In this document: in pieces, positions 26,182 through 34,783 of the stretch
Numbering within the stretch: position 1 is the first letter of the stretch
Layout: each line of letters opens with the position of its first letter
NCBI GenBank assembly: GCA_002698785.1
Contig: PAAG01000007.1
Span: 1 to 64,000, forward strand
DNA from: Verrucomicrobiales bacterium
GTDB lineage: Bacteria; Verrucomicrobiota; Verrucomicrobiia; Verrucomicrobiales; DEV007
Reading direction: 5' to 3'
Length of the DNA stretch: 64,000 nt
Notes under the pieces: generated by a model
Told to the model about the DNA's origin: nothing
The model's input: the letters and a program-made list of their open reading frames with translations, nothing else
Database searches by the model: none
Program-made: the position numbers and the translations under genes

Positions 26182-27510
26182 TTAGTTTCCGAGTTCTTCC
26201 AGTAGCGCGCGGTTCAATTGGATTCCTGCTTCGAAATTGGTGACGGTAAAGTTCTCATTCGGGGCGTGGATCTGGCAATCTGGAAGGGCCAATCCAAGGA
26301 GGAGAGAATCGACACCAAGAATGTCCTTGATTGCTTGGATGATAGGAATGCTTCCTCCCTCACGGATGAGACGTGGTTCGTCGGAGAATGCTTTTTGTAG
26401 GGCCCTTTGCGCTGCTTTTCCGTATGTGGAATGTGGGTCCATGACGTAGGCAGGTCCTGAGTGTCCAAGTTCTACCTCGATTCGACAGGAATCCGGGCAC
26501 ACCTTCTCAAGGTGGGCTTTTGCGAGTTCGAGAATCTCTTTCGGATTCTGATCGGGAACAAGACGAAAGCTGAGTTTTGCCATCGCTTCTCGCGCGATAA
26601 CGGTTTTTGAACCTTCTCCCTGATATCCACCCCCGATTCCGTTTACCTCGGCGGTGGGGCGACCCCAGCGTTGTTCCAGAGCGGTGTATCCAGCCTCTCC
26701 CCAGAGACCAGGCACCCCTGTTTCCGCAATCGTGGCAGCTTGACCATCCGGCAAAGAGGCCCACATATCGCGCTCCCACTTTTCGAGAGGAATTACTTTG
26801 TCGTAGAAGCCGGGAATCTGAATGACGCCGTTTTCGTCATGCAGAGAGGCCACCATCCTGGCTACCATGGTGGCCGGGTTGGGGACAGCGCCGCCGTAGA
26901 CACCAGAATGAAGATCCAGTGAGGGGCCGTGGACCGTGAACTCGAGACAGGCCACTCCACGCAACCCGTAGGTAAGTGTGGGGATACCGGGGCCTATCAT
27001 TCCTGTGTCGGAAACTGCACAGATATCACACGCTAAGCTTTCTCGATTCTTTTCGAGGAAAGGCGCAAGGTTGGGGCTGCCAATTTCTTCCTCACCTTCG
27101 ATAAGGAAGATCACGTTCACTGGCAGATCGCCGTGTTCTTTGATTGTTTCTTCAACACCCAGCATATGAGCGAAATGCTGGCCTTTGTTGTCTGTAGCCC
27201 CTCGGGCAAAGATTTTGTCGCCCTTCAAAGTGGGTTCGAAGGGTGGGGTGTCCCATTCTGAAACAGGGTCTACAGGTTGAACATCATAGTGCCCGTAGAT
27301 CAGGACTGTTGGTCTGTCCGGCCTGGGCTCGCTTCTCGCGACGACTACAGGATGTCCGGGCGTCTCATGTAGCTCCGGCTTAAGCCCCATAGAATTGAAT
27401 TTCTGCACGAGATAGTCGGCACAGGCTCTTACGTCATCTCGATGGCTGCTATCGGTTGAAATGGAGGGAAAGCGGAGAAACTCAAAAAATTCAGCTAACT
27501 GGGGGCTCAT
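26182..27510 (-). CDS. M20 family metallopeptidase (dipeptidase)
   Basis: A 442-residue M20/M25/M40 peptidase. Metal-ligand motifs are visible: YGHYDVQPVDP (His and the following Asp), GATDNKGQ, and the catalytic GEEEIGSPN. A dimerisation domain sits in the middle (GVACLEFTVHGPSLDLHSGVYGG), and a C-terminal His lies in the segment CQIHAPNE. It hydrolyses dipeptides or small acylated amino acids in the cytoplasm. It is monocistronic and convergent with the receiver gene, 17 nt away. Confidence 0.92.
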   Translation of the reverse strand: MSPQLAEFFEFLRFPSISTDSSHRDDVRACADYLVQKFNSMGLKPELHETPGHPVVVARSEPRPDRPTVLIYGHYDVQPVDPVSEWDTPPFEPTLKGDKIFARGATDNKGQHFAHMLGVEETIKEHGDLPVNVIFLIEGEEEIGSPNLAPFLEKNRESLACDICAVSDTGMIGPGIPTLTYGLRGVACLEFTVHGPSLDLHSGVYGGAVPNPATMVARMVASLHDENGVIQIPGFYDKVIPLEKWERDMWASLPDGQAATIAETGVPGLWGEAGYTALEQRWGRPTAEVNGIGGGYQGEGSKTVIAREAMAKLSFRLVPDQNPKEILELAKAHLEKVCPDSCRIEVELGHSGPAYVMDPHSTYGKAAQRALQKAFSDEPRLIREGGSIPIIQAIKDILGVDSLLLGLALPDCQIHAPNENFTVTNFEAGIQLNRALLEELGN

Positions 27511-27640
27511 TGGGAAATATGTGACGGGATGAGGAGATCGAAAGAGAAATTTCGACTCAGAGAGACATTCTCCCGTAGATCTGGCACCCGGAAAACGAGA
27601 GTTTGCGTCATTGGCAGCCTTCCTTTACCTAGCTTCTGAA

Positions 27641-28639
27641 ATGGTGCCGCTGAGCGAAAAATTTAAAGATGTCATTTTGACTGCGACTGGTGCTTCCTCC
27701 TTGGAGGTCGAAGGCTCCATTCAGGAACTGTGGAGCGGGTATGGGCAGATTTTACGAGTCTTGCTTGATGGAAAGGAGACGGTGGGAGCCATTGTGGTAA
27801 AACATGTTACCATGCCCACGGATTCTACCCACCCACGTGGTTGGAATTCCGACCTCTCGCATCAAAGGAAGATCTACTCTTACCAGGTGGAATCGGAATG
27901 GTATCGCTCGTGGAGTCAGCGTTGCGATGACCAATGCCGGATCCCGAAGTTCCTAGATTTCGCAAGGGATGGGGAGCATGTTCTTCTGATTCTTGAAGAT
28001 ATGGATGCGGCTGGTTACCCCGGAAGAATGGCCTCCGTCTCCAAGAATGAGATGAGCCTATGCCTTAAGTGGTTGGCAGAGTTTCACGCCACATTTCTCG
28101 GCGAGAAACCTGTTGGTTTGTGGGAAAAGGGGACATACTGGCACTTGGAAACTCGCCCTGAGGAGTTGGAAAAGCTGGAGGACTATGAACTGAAAGCAGC
28201 AGCGCACCTGCTTGACCGGATTCTTGGGGAGGCTCGATATCAAACGATCGTTCATGGCGATGCCAAGTTAGCGAATTTCTGTTTTTCTAAAGATGCGGAT
28301 CGTGTCTCTGCTCTCGATTTTCAATACGTTGGGGGAGGCTGCGGTATGAAAGATGTTGCGTATTTTATTGGTAGCTGTCTCGATGAAAGTTCATGTGAGG
28401 AGCAGGAAGCCTTTCTGCTTGATACTTACTTTAATTTCCTGACAGATGCGCTACAGCGAAGGAAGCCGGGCGTTAATGCTGCAAAAGTCGCTGAAGAATG
28501 GCGAACTCTGTTTCCCATCGCTTGGACAGATTTTCACCGGTTCCTGAAAGGGTGGTGTCCCGGGCATAGGAAAATAAACACATACAGCGAGAGGGTTGCC
28601 CGGGATGTGATCGCTAACTTATCAAAATTCACGGAATGA
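27641..28639 (+). CDS. Small-molecule kinase, CHK/ecdysteroid-kinase-like (APH fold)
   Basis: A 332-residue protein of the aminoglycoside-phosphotransferase fold, closest in look to the CHK-like / ecdysteroid 22-kinase group. The catalytic loop is [14 protein letters not shown], with the metal Asp in [23 protein letters not shown]. An N-lobe Lys in VVKHV and a hinge LLILEDMD are also seen. It would phosphorylate a hydroxyl on a small molecule; substrate unknown. ATG 27641 is chosen over TTG 27611. The stop overlaps the next gene (inositol monophosphatase-like) by 4 nt; together they look like a small kinase/phosphatase pair acting on metabolites. Confidence 0.85.
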   Translation: MVPLSEKFKDVILTATGASSLEVEGSIQELWSGYGQILRVLLDGKETVGAIVVKHVTMPTDSTHPRGWNSDLSHQRKIYSYQVESEWYRSWSQRCDDQCRIPKFLDFARDGEHVLLILEDMDAAGYPGRMASVSKNEMSLCLKWLAEFHATFLGEKPVGLWEKGTYWHLETRPEELEKLEDYELKAAAHLLDRILGEARYQTIVHGDAKLANFCFSKDADRVSALDFQYVGGGCGMKDVAYFIGSCLDESSCEEQEAFLLDTYFNFLTDALQRRKPGVNAAKVAEEWRTLFPIAWTDFHRFLKGWCPGHRKINTYSERVARDVIANLSKFTE

Positions 28640-29526
28640 AATTATCAGACACCCAATTTGAATCGCTCTACGAGGCGGCAATGTCAGCGGCCCGTAAAGC
28701 AGGGGAACATATCCAGCGTAAGGTCGGAGAACACCGAGAAACAAATCGGAAAGAAGGCGGTAGCTCTTTGGCTTCTCAGGTAGTTACGGAGGTCGACTTG
28801 GAGAGCCAGGAAATTGTGCTCGATTGCCTGAGCTCAAGTGTCGAAGAGTATTCTTTAGGTATTCTAACAGAAGAAAGTGAAGATGATTCGAGTCGGCTAA
28901 ATTCAGATTACTTCTGGTGTATCGATCCTCTCGACGGTACGTTGCCTTTTGTAGAAGGGACTCCGGGGTATTCGGTGTCAATCAGTTTGGTGGATCGGTC
29001 AGGAATACCTGTGATCGGTGTTGTCTATGATCCGGCGGGAAACGAGATGTTTCATGCAGCGAGTGGCATCGGGTCCTTTAGAGAGAATGTATCCATTGCG
29101 GATCCGGGAGAACTCGGCGGGGGGACTGAATTGTCGTGGTTCATGGACCGGAGCATGAAGAGTGTTCCTGAGTATGAAAAGGTCGTGGCGGACATGGAGG
29201 AACTCGCCGTGGCGACTGGTCACAGCGGACTGAGAATCGTTGATCACGCGGGAGCTGCGTTGAATGGAGTCTGGGTGGCGAGTCAATCACCAGCGATATA
29301 CTTTAAATTGCCTAAGGCGAAGAAGGGCGGTGGGTCGTTCTGGGATTTTGCTGCCTCCGCTTGCTTTGTCTCAGAGTGGGGTAGGCCTCCGGCGGACATT
29401 CACGGCGACCTCCTTGATCTCAATCGCCCCGGTTCCACTTTCATGAATGAGAAGGGCGTCCTTTATTCTTCACACGCGGAATTGTCCGACGCGATTATAA
29501 AGTGGTATCGAGATGGCTATTCTTGA
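28636..29526 (+). CDS. Inositol monophosphatase family protein
   Basis: A 296-residue member of the inositol monophosphatase/CysQ/FBPase superfamily. Metal-binding motifs are TEESED near residue 75, the signature [15 protein letters not shown] at about 95-108, and a C-terminal [15 protein letters not shown]. It removes phosphate from a small sugar or nucleotide such as inositol phosphate or PAP. It is translationally coupled to the kinase upstream (ATGA overlap), which suggests linked metabolism. It overlaps the convergent hydrolase gene by 10 nt at the 3' ends. Confidence 0.88.
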   Translation: MKLSDTQFESLYEAAMSAARKAGEHIQRKVGEHRETNRKEGGSSLASQVVTEVDLESQEIVLDCLSSSVEEYSLGILTEESEDDSSRLNSDYFWCIDPLDGTLPFVEGTPGYSVSISLVDRSGIPVIGVVYDPAGNEMFHAASGIGSFRENVSIADPGELGGGTELSWFMDRSMKSVPEYEKVVADMEELAVATGHSGLRIVDHAGAALNGVWVASQSPAIYFKLPKAKKGGGSFWDFAASACFVSEWGRPPADIHGDLLDLNRPGSTFMNEKGVLYSSHAELSDAIIKWYRDGYS

Positions 29527-30293
29527 GTTGTATTCTGTTCATCGAGCCACTTGAAAAGCTCTGGCGTGGCATAGGCGGCGGACCAGCAGTTGTGTCCAAC
29601 CTCCTCAAGCGTCGTGAATCGGATGTTGTTCCCCCCGGCTTCGCGGATGGCGTTCACCATGTCAACAGAGTGTTGGAAGGGGACGGAAGAATCTTTGTCT
29701 CCATGAAATACCCAGATGGGTAGGTCGACAAGCTTGCTGGCGTCGGTGGGGGCGCCTTTTCCGCAGATCGGGACCACTGCCGCAAACTTCTCAGGGTGAT
29801 CGGCGGCAAGTCGCCACGATCCGTAGCCGCCCATACTGAGGCCGGTAAGATATACTCGAGTTCTGTCGCATTGCAGTTCTGTTAGTGTATGGTCGAGAAG
29901 TGCGAGGATGCCATTCTGTTGCTCTGGATCGATCCAGTTGGTTTCGTTGGGGCATTGAGGCGCGATGACGATGTAGGGCAGATCATCCCCTCTGGCGGCG
30001 AATCTCGGAGGACCCCATTTGGCAACGAGACTAAGAGGCCCTCGACTTTCGCCTCTTCCGTGGAGGAAGAGAATAACGGGCCACTCTCTTTCTGAAGATT
30101 CATCATATCCGTCGGGAAGGAAAAGAAGGTAGGGTATTGTTAGGGTTTCGCTCACCTTAAGTGATTGTTCCACCTGTTTGCCTGCAGCAGGCTCGTCGCC
30201 AAAGGCATCGGAGTGGTCAAGGTGGGAAGCGGTAAACATGATAATTGCCAATCTGGTGATACGAATTGATTCAGCAAAGGGATGTAAAGGCAT
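29517..30293 (-). CDS. Secreted alpha/beta hydrolase (esterase/peptidase-like)
   Basis: A 258-residue hydrolase of the PHB-depolymerase/dienelactone-hydrolase-like group ('predicted peptidase'). The nucleophile elbow is GLSMGG, an early oxyanion segment is FLHGRGESRG, and the late triad residues are Asp in HGDKDSSVP and His in GHNCW. The N-terminus has a hydrophobic stretch that may serve in export. Likely an esterase acting on plant or algal polymers, by analogy. Tail-to-tail with the monophosphatase gene. Confidence 0.85.
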   Translation of the reverse strand: MPLHPFAESIRITRLAIIMFTASHLDHSDAFGDEPAAGKQVEQSLKVSETLTIPYLLFLPDGYDESSEREWPVILFLHGRGESRGPLSLVAKWGPPRFAARGDDLPYIVIAPQCPNETNWIDPEQQNGILALLDHTLTELQCDRTRVYLTGLSMGGYGSWRLAADHPEKFAAVVPICGKGAPTDASKLVDLPIWVFHGDKDSSVPFQHSVDMVNAIREAGGNNIRFTTLEEVGHNCWSAAYATPELFKWLDEQNTTQE

Positions 30294-30489
30294 GGTCTGA
30301 GATGAACAGAAAAGGAAAATTTCGTCAATGACGTGAGTGGTCTAAGACTCAGAATTGGTTGTAACCCGCTCCTTTTCAACTCATACGAATGCTAGCATAG
30401 GGGCGATGCGAGGAGTGAGGCCTTCAGGAAGCCTCTTGGATGGCGGCAATGGCAGTGTTCCTGCTTTCTTAGGTTCTCGATACAGGTTT

Positions 30490-30852
30490 ATGAATTTGGG
30501 GGGAGATATCATTCAATGGGCTACGCAGACGGTCTTCCAGAAAGGTCAGAAAACGTTGTATCTCTATCTTGTGCTCGACGATGAGAACCTTCGTTCTGTT
30601 GACGTGGTTTTTGGCGAGTATTCAAATTTTTCGTTTCGTCTGGAGGATGGACATGGGCTTGTCAGGGCCCCGCTGGAGGAGTTTGAAGATTGTCTTCGTC
30701 CGCTCAAATTAAGCTCACAGGGTTCTTTCAGCGTTTCGATTTCTGACGAGAAGGCGAAGTCTGGGTTTGTCGATGTCTCGTCGATTTCTTTTAACGGTGG
30801 AGTAGGGCTGAGCCCGTTGTTCGGGCTCAGCCATATCGGCAGTGGTGCATAG
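30490..30852 (+). CDS. Hypothetical protein
   Basis: Not recognised. From ATG 30490 the product has 120 residues with a beta-rich look and no signal peptide; the frame is open to 30355. A perfect 11-bp inverted repeat lies within its last 16 codons. Support is limited to an open frame in the same direction as the next gene. Confidence 0.35.
   Translation: MNLGGDIIQWATQTVFQKGQKTLYLYLVLDDENLRSVDVVFGEYSNFSFRLEDGHGLVRAPLEEFEDCLRPLKLSSQGSFSVSISDEKAKSGFVDVSSISFNGGVGLSPLFGLSHIGSGA
30806..30832. repeat. Perfect inverted repeat (stem-loop)
   Basis: An 11-bp perfect inverted repeat (GGCTGAGCCCG / CGGGCTCAGCC) with a 5-nt loop. It is GC-rich and stable, but no T-run follows on either strand. It lies inside the end of the 30490-30852 frame, about 107 bases before the SIMPL gene. 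Confidence 0.7.
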
Positions 30853-30938
30853 TCGTTGATGAGAGGCGAAACAGTTCTTGCCATTTGTCGATAGATGGAT
30901 TCAGGATATCCGAGCATTGCTGCTCATTCTTTCTTTCG

Positions 30939-31628
30939 ATGAAATCTGTTTTGTTCTTGGTCGCCGTTTTTCTTTTTCCATCTTTCATGTGTGCTCAGTC
31001 TATTGATACCCGCCGTTATATCGAAGTTGATGGTACGGCGAAGCTTCTCGCAGAGCCGGATCTTGGCCGCTGGTCGATTCAAATTCGAGGGGAGGCTGCT
31101 ACTTTGGCTGAGGCTTCTGCGAGTTTGGAAAGTTCTGGGCAATCGCTGATTGATGCACTGGATGGTGAGGGGTTTGATCCGTCTATTCTTCGCTTGAGTG
31201 CGATTTCTTCCGGTCGGATTTATGAAAGCACTCGTGAAGGGCGTGTCATGAAAGGATACTATGCGGAGCGGTCTGCCGTGTTGGAGTTGAAGGATCTCTT
31301 AAAGAGGCAGTCCCTGGAATCCCTTCTTCTTCATGATGATCAGGTTGAGATTCGGAATGTTTCAACGGAGTCGACAGAACATGAAGAACTTCGGAGGCAG
31401 GTGCTTTTGAATGCGGCTGCAGCGGCGAAGTCCAAGGCGAAGGCTCTCGCCGAGACGTTGGACGCAAAGCTGGGACCTGTTCTTTCCATTGAGCAGGGGA
31501 ATGCTGAGTTTCGGTTTCAGACGAGTAACATGGTGAACATTGCAGCTTCAGCTCCGGGAATTGAGGAGGCTGAGTTGGAAAAGCTGACCTATCAGGCCAC
31601 TGTCAAAGTGAAGTTCGAGCTACAGTAA
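30939..31628 (+). CDS. SIMPL (DUF541) domain secreted protein
   Basis: A 229-residue protein with a signal peptide (MKSVLFLVAVFLFPSFMCAQ) and a SIMPL/YggE-like domain: YIEVDGTAKLLAEPDLGRWSI at the start, then the long helix LAEASASLESSGQSLIDAL, and a C-terminal TYQATVKVKFEL strand. YggE-type proteins are periplasmic and linked to oxidative-stress defence; their mechanism is unclear. ATG 30939 starts the signal peptide and is chosen over a start at 30885. It is convergent with the next esterase gene, 4 nt away. Confidence 0.85.
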   Translation: MKSVLFLVAVFLFPSFMCAQSIDTRRYIEVDGTAKLLAEPDLGRWSIQIRGEAATLAEASASLESSGQSLIDALDGEGFDPSILRLSAISSGRIYESTREGRVMKGYYAERSAVLELKDLLKRQSLESLLLHDDQVEIRNVSTESTEHEELRRQVLLNAAAAAKSKAKALAETLDAKLGPVLSIEQGNAEFRFQTSNMVNIAASAPGIEEAELEKLTYQATVKVKFELQ

Positions 31629-31632
31629 AGGG

Positions 31633-32370
31633 TCAGAGATAGAGGGGAGCCATCCGCCGCCAGTAGTAGCCGCTATGGGCTCGCTCGTGCCACACATAAA
31701 ATTGGTGGTCGATTTCCTTGTCTTTGAGGATTCGACTGAGTTTCTCGGCATTGTGGAGAAAAGGGTCTTCCTCCCCAATGGTAACAATGATCTCCATCTT
31801 GCGAAGGTGGGCGATCTTTTCCGGGCACCGTAGGTTTGGGAGAAAATGGGTCGGGGTGTGTGAGTAGACGAGATTATTGTAGTAGCCCTCCAATAAATCG
31901 TCGAAGTTCTCGACGGCATGTGTGAGGTCGTAACGACCAGAGAAGGCTGCGAGTTTTTTGAAGAGGTGCGGGTGGCGAAAGGCGATATTGGCGGCGTGAT
32001 AAGCTCCCAGGCTGCACCCGTGAGATACGGTGTAGTCGTGCTGGTTGCGTTCGTTCATGAAGGGAATGACTTCCTTTACAATGTAGTTTTCGTACTGCTG
32101 GTGACGGCGAATGCGGCCACACGGTTTGGCCCAGAAGCAGTAGAAGCTTTCTTCGTCAATGGAGTCGACGCAGAAAAGCTGCATTTCGCCAGCTTCGAGT
32201 TTCGGGCGCAACACCTCGACCATGCGGATGTCCTCATATTCGTAGAAGCGACCTGCTCTGGTAGGAAAAACAAGGACCTTGGTGCCTGCATGGCCGAAGA
32301 TGAGCATTTCCATGTCGCGCTCTAAATGGGGACTCCACCACTTGTGATACTCTCGATTGAGATGCGACAT
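31633..32370 (-). CDS. Esterase of the COG4947 type
   Basis: A 245-residue alpha/beta hydrolase without a signal peptide. The nucleophile elbow is SHGCSLGAYHA, and the C-terminal His lies in WHERAHSGYYWR. The start MSHLNREYHKWWSPHLERDMEMLIFGHAG is typical of this group of cytoplasmic esterases. It lies 12 nt after another hydrolase gene on the same strand and is likely co-transcribed with it. Substrate unknown. Confidence 0.82.
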   Translation of the reverse strand: MSHLNREYHKWWSPHLERDMEMLIFGHAGTKVLVFPTRAGRFYEYEDIRMVEVLRPKLEAGEMQLFCVDSIDEESFYCFWAKPCGRIRRHQQYENYIVKEVIPFMNERNQHDYTVSHGCSLGAYHAANIAFRHPHLFKKLAAFSGRYDLTHAVENFDDLLEGYYNNLVYSHTPTHFLPNLRCPEKIAHLRKMEIIVTIGEEDPFLHNAEKLSRILKDKEIDHQFYVWHERAHSGYYWRRMAPLYL

Positions 32371-32382
32371 TTGATTCAGGCG

Positions 32383-33354
32383 CTACAAGGTTGCGAAAAA
32401 TTCGTCGAGTTCCTGCAACAGTTCCGTTTCCTGTTGCTCTTGTCCTTCGTACTCCGAGTGCCCGGCTTTCAGGACGAACAATTCTTTCTCCCCGGGGAGT
32501 GAATTGTAGATCGAGTATTGGCCGGGGGGCGCGACCATGGGGTCGGACAATGCACAGGCGCAGTGCATGGGGATCGTGATATCGAGGGCGGAATTTGCCG
32601 CGTCGAACCATGGTAGGGTCCGTTCGGCCACGCCGGGGTGCTTTTTCGCAAATACCTGGACACTTCCGGCACTTCCAAAGCTGGGTAGGGTCAGTCGAAG
32701 AAGTTGGTTTCCAAAGCTCGGGACATTGACGTGTCCTTTTGAAACGCGTTTGTCAGAGGCAAGAGCTATTGTCCCGATTCCGCCACCGAAGCTGATGCCA
32801 AGATAGCCGATGCGACCGGCGACTTCGGGGAAAAGCTGGATGAGGCTGCTGACCGAGAGCCAAACGTCTTCCACACAGCCTCGGAAGACGTAGCGGTCTC
32901 GGTCTTGAATGTTGTGGAGGACGTGCCAGACCGGATTGCTGGACATTCGCTTGGTGGCACTACGAGAGATGCCTCGTGCACAGGGGAACAAGAGAACGGA
33001 ATCTTCGAAGGGGAGGTGCTCGTCCGGGCCCGAGCGGCCGCCATATCCGTGGCCTACGACGAAGCCTCGTTTGATGTTTCCCAGCCGGGGAACGAGTGCC
33101 CATCCCTCGATTCTGAATTCGTTGGTGGATTGGAAAGAGAGATCGTAGACTCGCCAGTCCTTGATGTGCTTACCGGTATCGCGGAGTCTGGGGACAGGGT
33201 TTACCCAGAGGGCTTCGTTGTACCATTGTTCCCAAAGCTCAGTAAATCCCTCGGGACGGGCTGGTGTGGGCACTTCGAGAAGTTGCTCGAAGGAATAGCC
33301 GTAGGTGGGGTCGGGGACTCCCGACAGTTGGGAATTGGAATTCGAATCGGGCAA
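32383..33354 (-). CDS. Acetyl-xylan-esterase-like alpha/beta hydrolase
   Basis: An alpha/beta hydrolase of the cephalosporin-C deacetylase/acetyl-xylan esterase group, about 323 residues. It shows GFVVGHGYGGRSGPDEH (oxyanion region), RGISRSA, DRYVFRGCVEDVWLSVSSL, the nucleophile in YLGISFGGGIG and a C-terminal GHSEYEG. The start is uncertain: the frame is open to 33672, but that runs across the neighbouring gene and no ATG precedes the domain. TTG 33354 is the nearest candidate; a frameshift or rare start is also possible. Confidence 0.75.
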   Translation of the reverse strand: MPDSNSNSQLSGVPDPTYGYSFEQLLEVPTPARPEGFTELWEQWYNEALWVNPVPRLRDTGKHIKDWRVYDLSFQSTNEFRIEGWALVPRLGNIKRGFVVGHGYGGRSGPDEHLPFEDSVLLFPCARGISRSATKRMSSNPVWHVLHNIQDRDRYVFRGCVEDVWLSVSSLIQLFPEVAGRIGYLGISFGGGIGTIALASDKRVSKGHVNVPSFGNQLLRLTLPSFGSAGSVQVFAKKHPGVAERTLPWFDAANSALDITIPMHCACALSDPMVAPPGQYSIYNSLPGEKELFVLKAGHSEYEGQEQQETELLQELDEFFATL

Positions 33355-33455
33355 GTCAGGAGGTCGTAAGTGTTGTGGTCTTAGGGCATTGGAAAAGAAA
33401 GATTCGTGCCGATTCTCCAGATAGACAGATAAAAGTGACGCACTTTGTTTGAATG

Positions 33456-33845
33456 TTATTCGGGGGGACTTGTTTTTTTCCGTGGGAAGAGCTTGGGAAT
33501 ACAGCTGGCGAGCCCTGTCGCCCCCATGAGAATGAAGCAGATGCTGAATAGAAGTGTCCGGATTGGGAGCTGATCGCCCACCAACCCTTCTTTGTGGGTG
33601 AGAAAATCGAAGAGCAGCTTTATTCCAAAGGCGATGCCTGCGAGGCAGAAAAGGAGGACAACAATTGCCCATGTGCGAGCAGCTCTTTTCTTTCCCTGAA
33701 AGGCTGATTCAACCAAGCTATCGGCGTCTTCCGGGGAGACGTCGAGTTCGCCAGTTAGCCATTCTCGGACTTCTTCTTCAGAGTAACCGTGGCTGACGCG
33801 AGACTCGATCCTGTCTTCAAGTTGTTTTCGCTTCTCAGAGGTCAT
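33456..33845 (-). CDS. Hypothetical membrane protein, two TM segments
   Basis: A 129-residue protein. The N-terminal 50 residues are charged and helical (EEEVREWLTGELDVSPEDADSLVES), like a small protein-binding domain. Two membrane helices follow at about 58-80 and 94-115. No family recognised. ATG 33845 is a normal start. Confidence 0.7.
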   Translation of the reverse strand: MTSEKRKQLEDRIESRVSHGYSEEEVREWLTGELDVSPEDADSLVESAFQGKKRAARTWAIVVLLFCLAGIAFGIKLLFDFLTHKEGLVGDQLPIRTLLFSICFILMGATGLASCIPKLFPRKKTSPPE

Positions 33846-34119
33846 TGGGGGTGGGGCGAAATTGTTATGTTTTTACAAGGATTTTATTGGGATTTCAGAA
33901 TTGGAAAATGATGGGAAATGATGGGAGTTTCAGGAATTTCCTTGTTTGCTCTGCGTGGGGTGGGGGGAATGATGGCTACGGTGGTTCACGAGTTTCTGTA
34001 TAGCTGAGTTACTCTTGATTCTAACAAACCAACAAAAAACGGTCGAGTGAATTCGATTGGTTTCGGCGTGAAGCAATCAATTAGCTCTAGCAGTGGTGGC
34101 CCAGACGGGTGACGCCTAC

Positions 34120-34659
34120 CTACAGTCCAAACTCGACCGAGATGGTGACGATAGAGCCGTCGGATGGGTCGGTCTCGGCGAGGAAGCTGGCTGTGGGAAG
34201 TTTGTACTGGTAGAGCTTTTTCAGGATTTCGTGTTGTTCGAATCCAAGTTTTTGGAGGTCTTCGGTTGTGGTAGCTGCTGAGATGGTGTCTTTGGACAAG
34301 ATGAGTTTTCCGGTGAAAGGGCTTTTGGCGGCAAGCTTCATGTCCTGTTTTTTGAAGTTAAAGCTGAGGCTGTCGACGGTGGTTCTGCCGTTTTCACTGT
34401 AGGAGCGGACTCCTAAGTCGTCCCAAATGCGGACGTCGTTGGCTAGCTTCTCGACGCGAGAAGGTGTGCCCCATGCGGTGGTGAGGTCGCTGACGGAGGG
34501 ACCAAGGAGGAAGGTTTTTTCTCCGATGGCAAGGCCGTCTTCGGAGATGGTGATGGTTGGGGTAGTTTTCTCGTCCGCTACCGCCGAGAGATTTGCCGAG
34601 AGTAGGAGAGCAGTGGCGATGAAAAGGGAGGAAACAGAAAGTGGTATGATGTGATTCAT
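34120..34659 (-). CDS. Hypothetical secreted protein, DUF7738-like
   Basis: A 179-residue protein with a signal peptide (PLSVSSLFIATALLLSANLSAVA). The mature part has a WGTPSRVEKLANDVRIWDDLGVRSY segment, which recalls the DUF7738 group; that link is from memory. Likely periplasmic. Function unknown. Confidence 0.65.
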   Translation of the reverse strand: MNHIIPLSVSSLFIATALLLSANLSAVADEKTTPTITISEDGLAIGEKTFLLGPSVSDLTTAWGTPSRVEKLANDVRIWDDLGVRSYSENGRTTVDSLSFNFKKQDMKLAAKSPFTGKLILSKDTISAATTTEDLQKLGFEQHEILKKLYQYKLPTASFLAETDPSDGSIVTISVEFGL

Positions 34660-34783
34660 TTGTCTGGGATGGATTGTGTTTGGTGAACTTGAGATACTTT
34701 TCTCAAGTTTTCTTCTGATACAATCCTCTTGTTTGGAATCGTTGTCAGCTTGTGACTGATTGAGAGGCTGTCGACTTACTCAG

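Noticed and set aside
33903-33930. Two tandem copies of AAATGATGGG
   Set aside because: Too short and too few to be called a repeat element.
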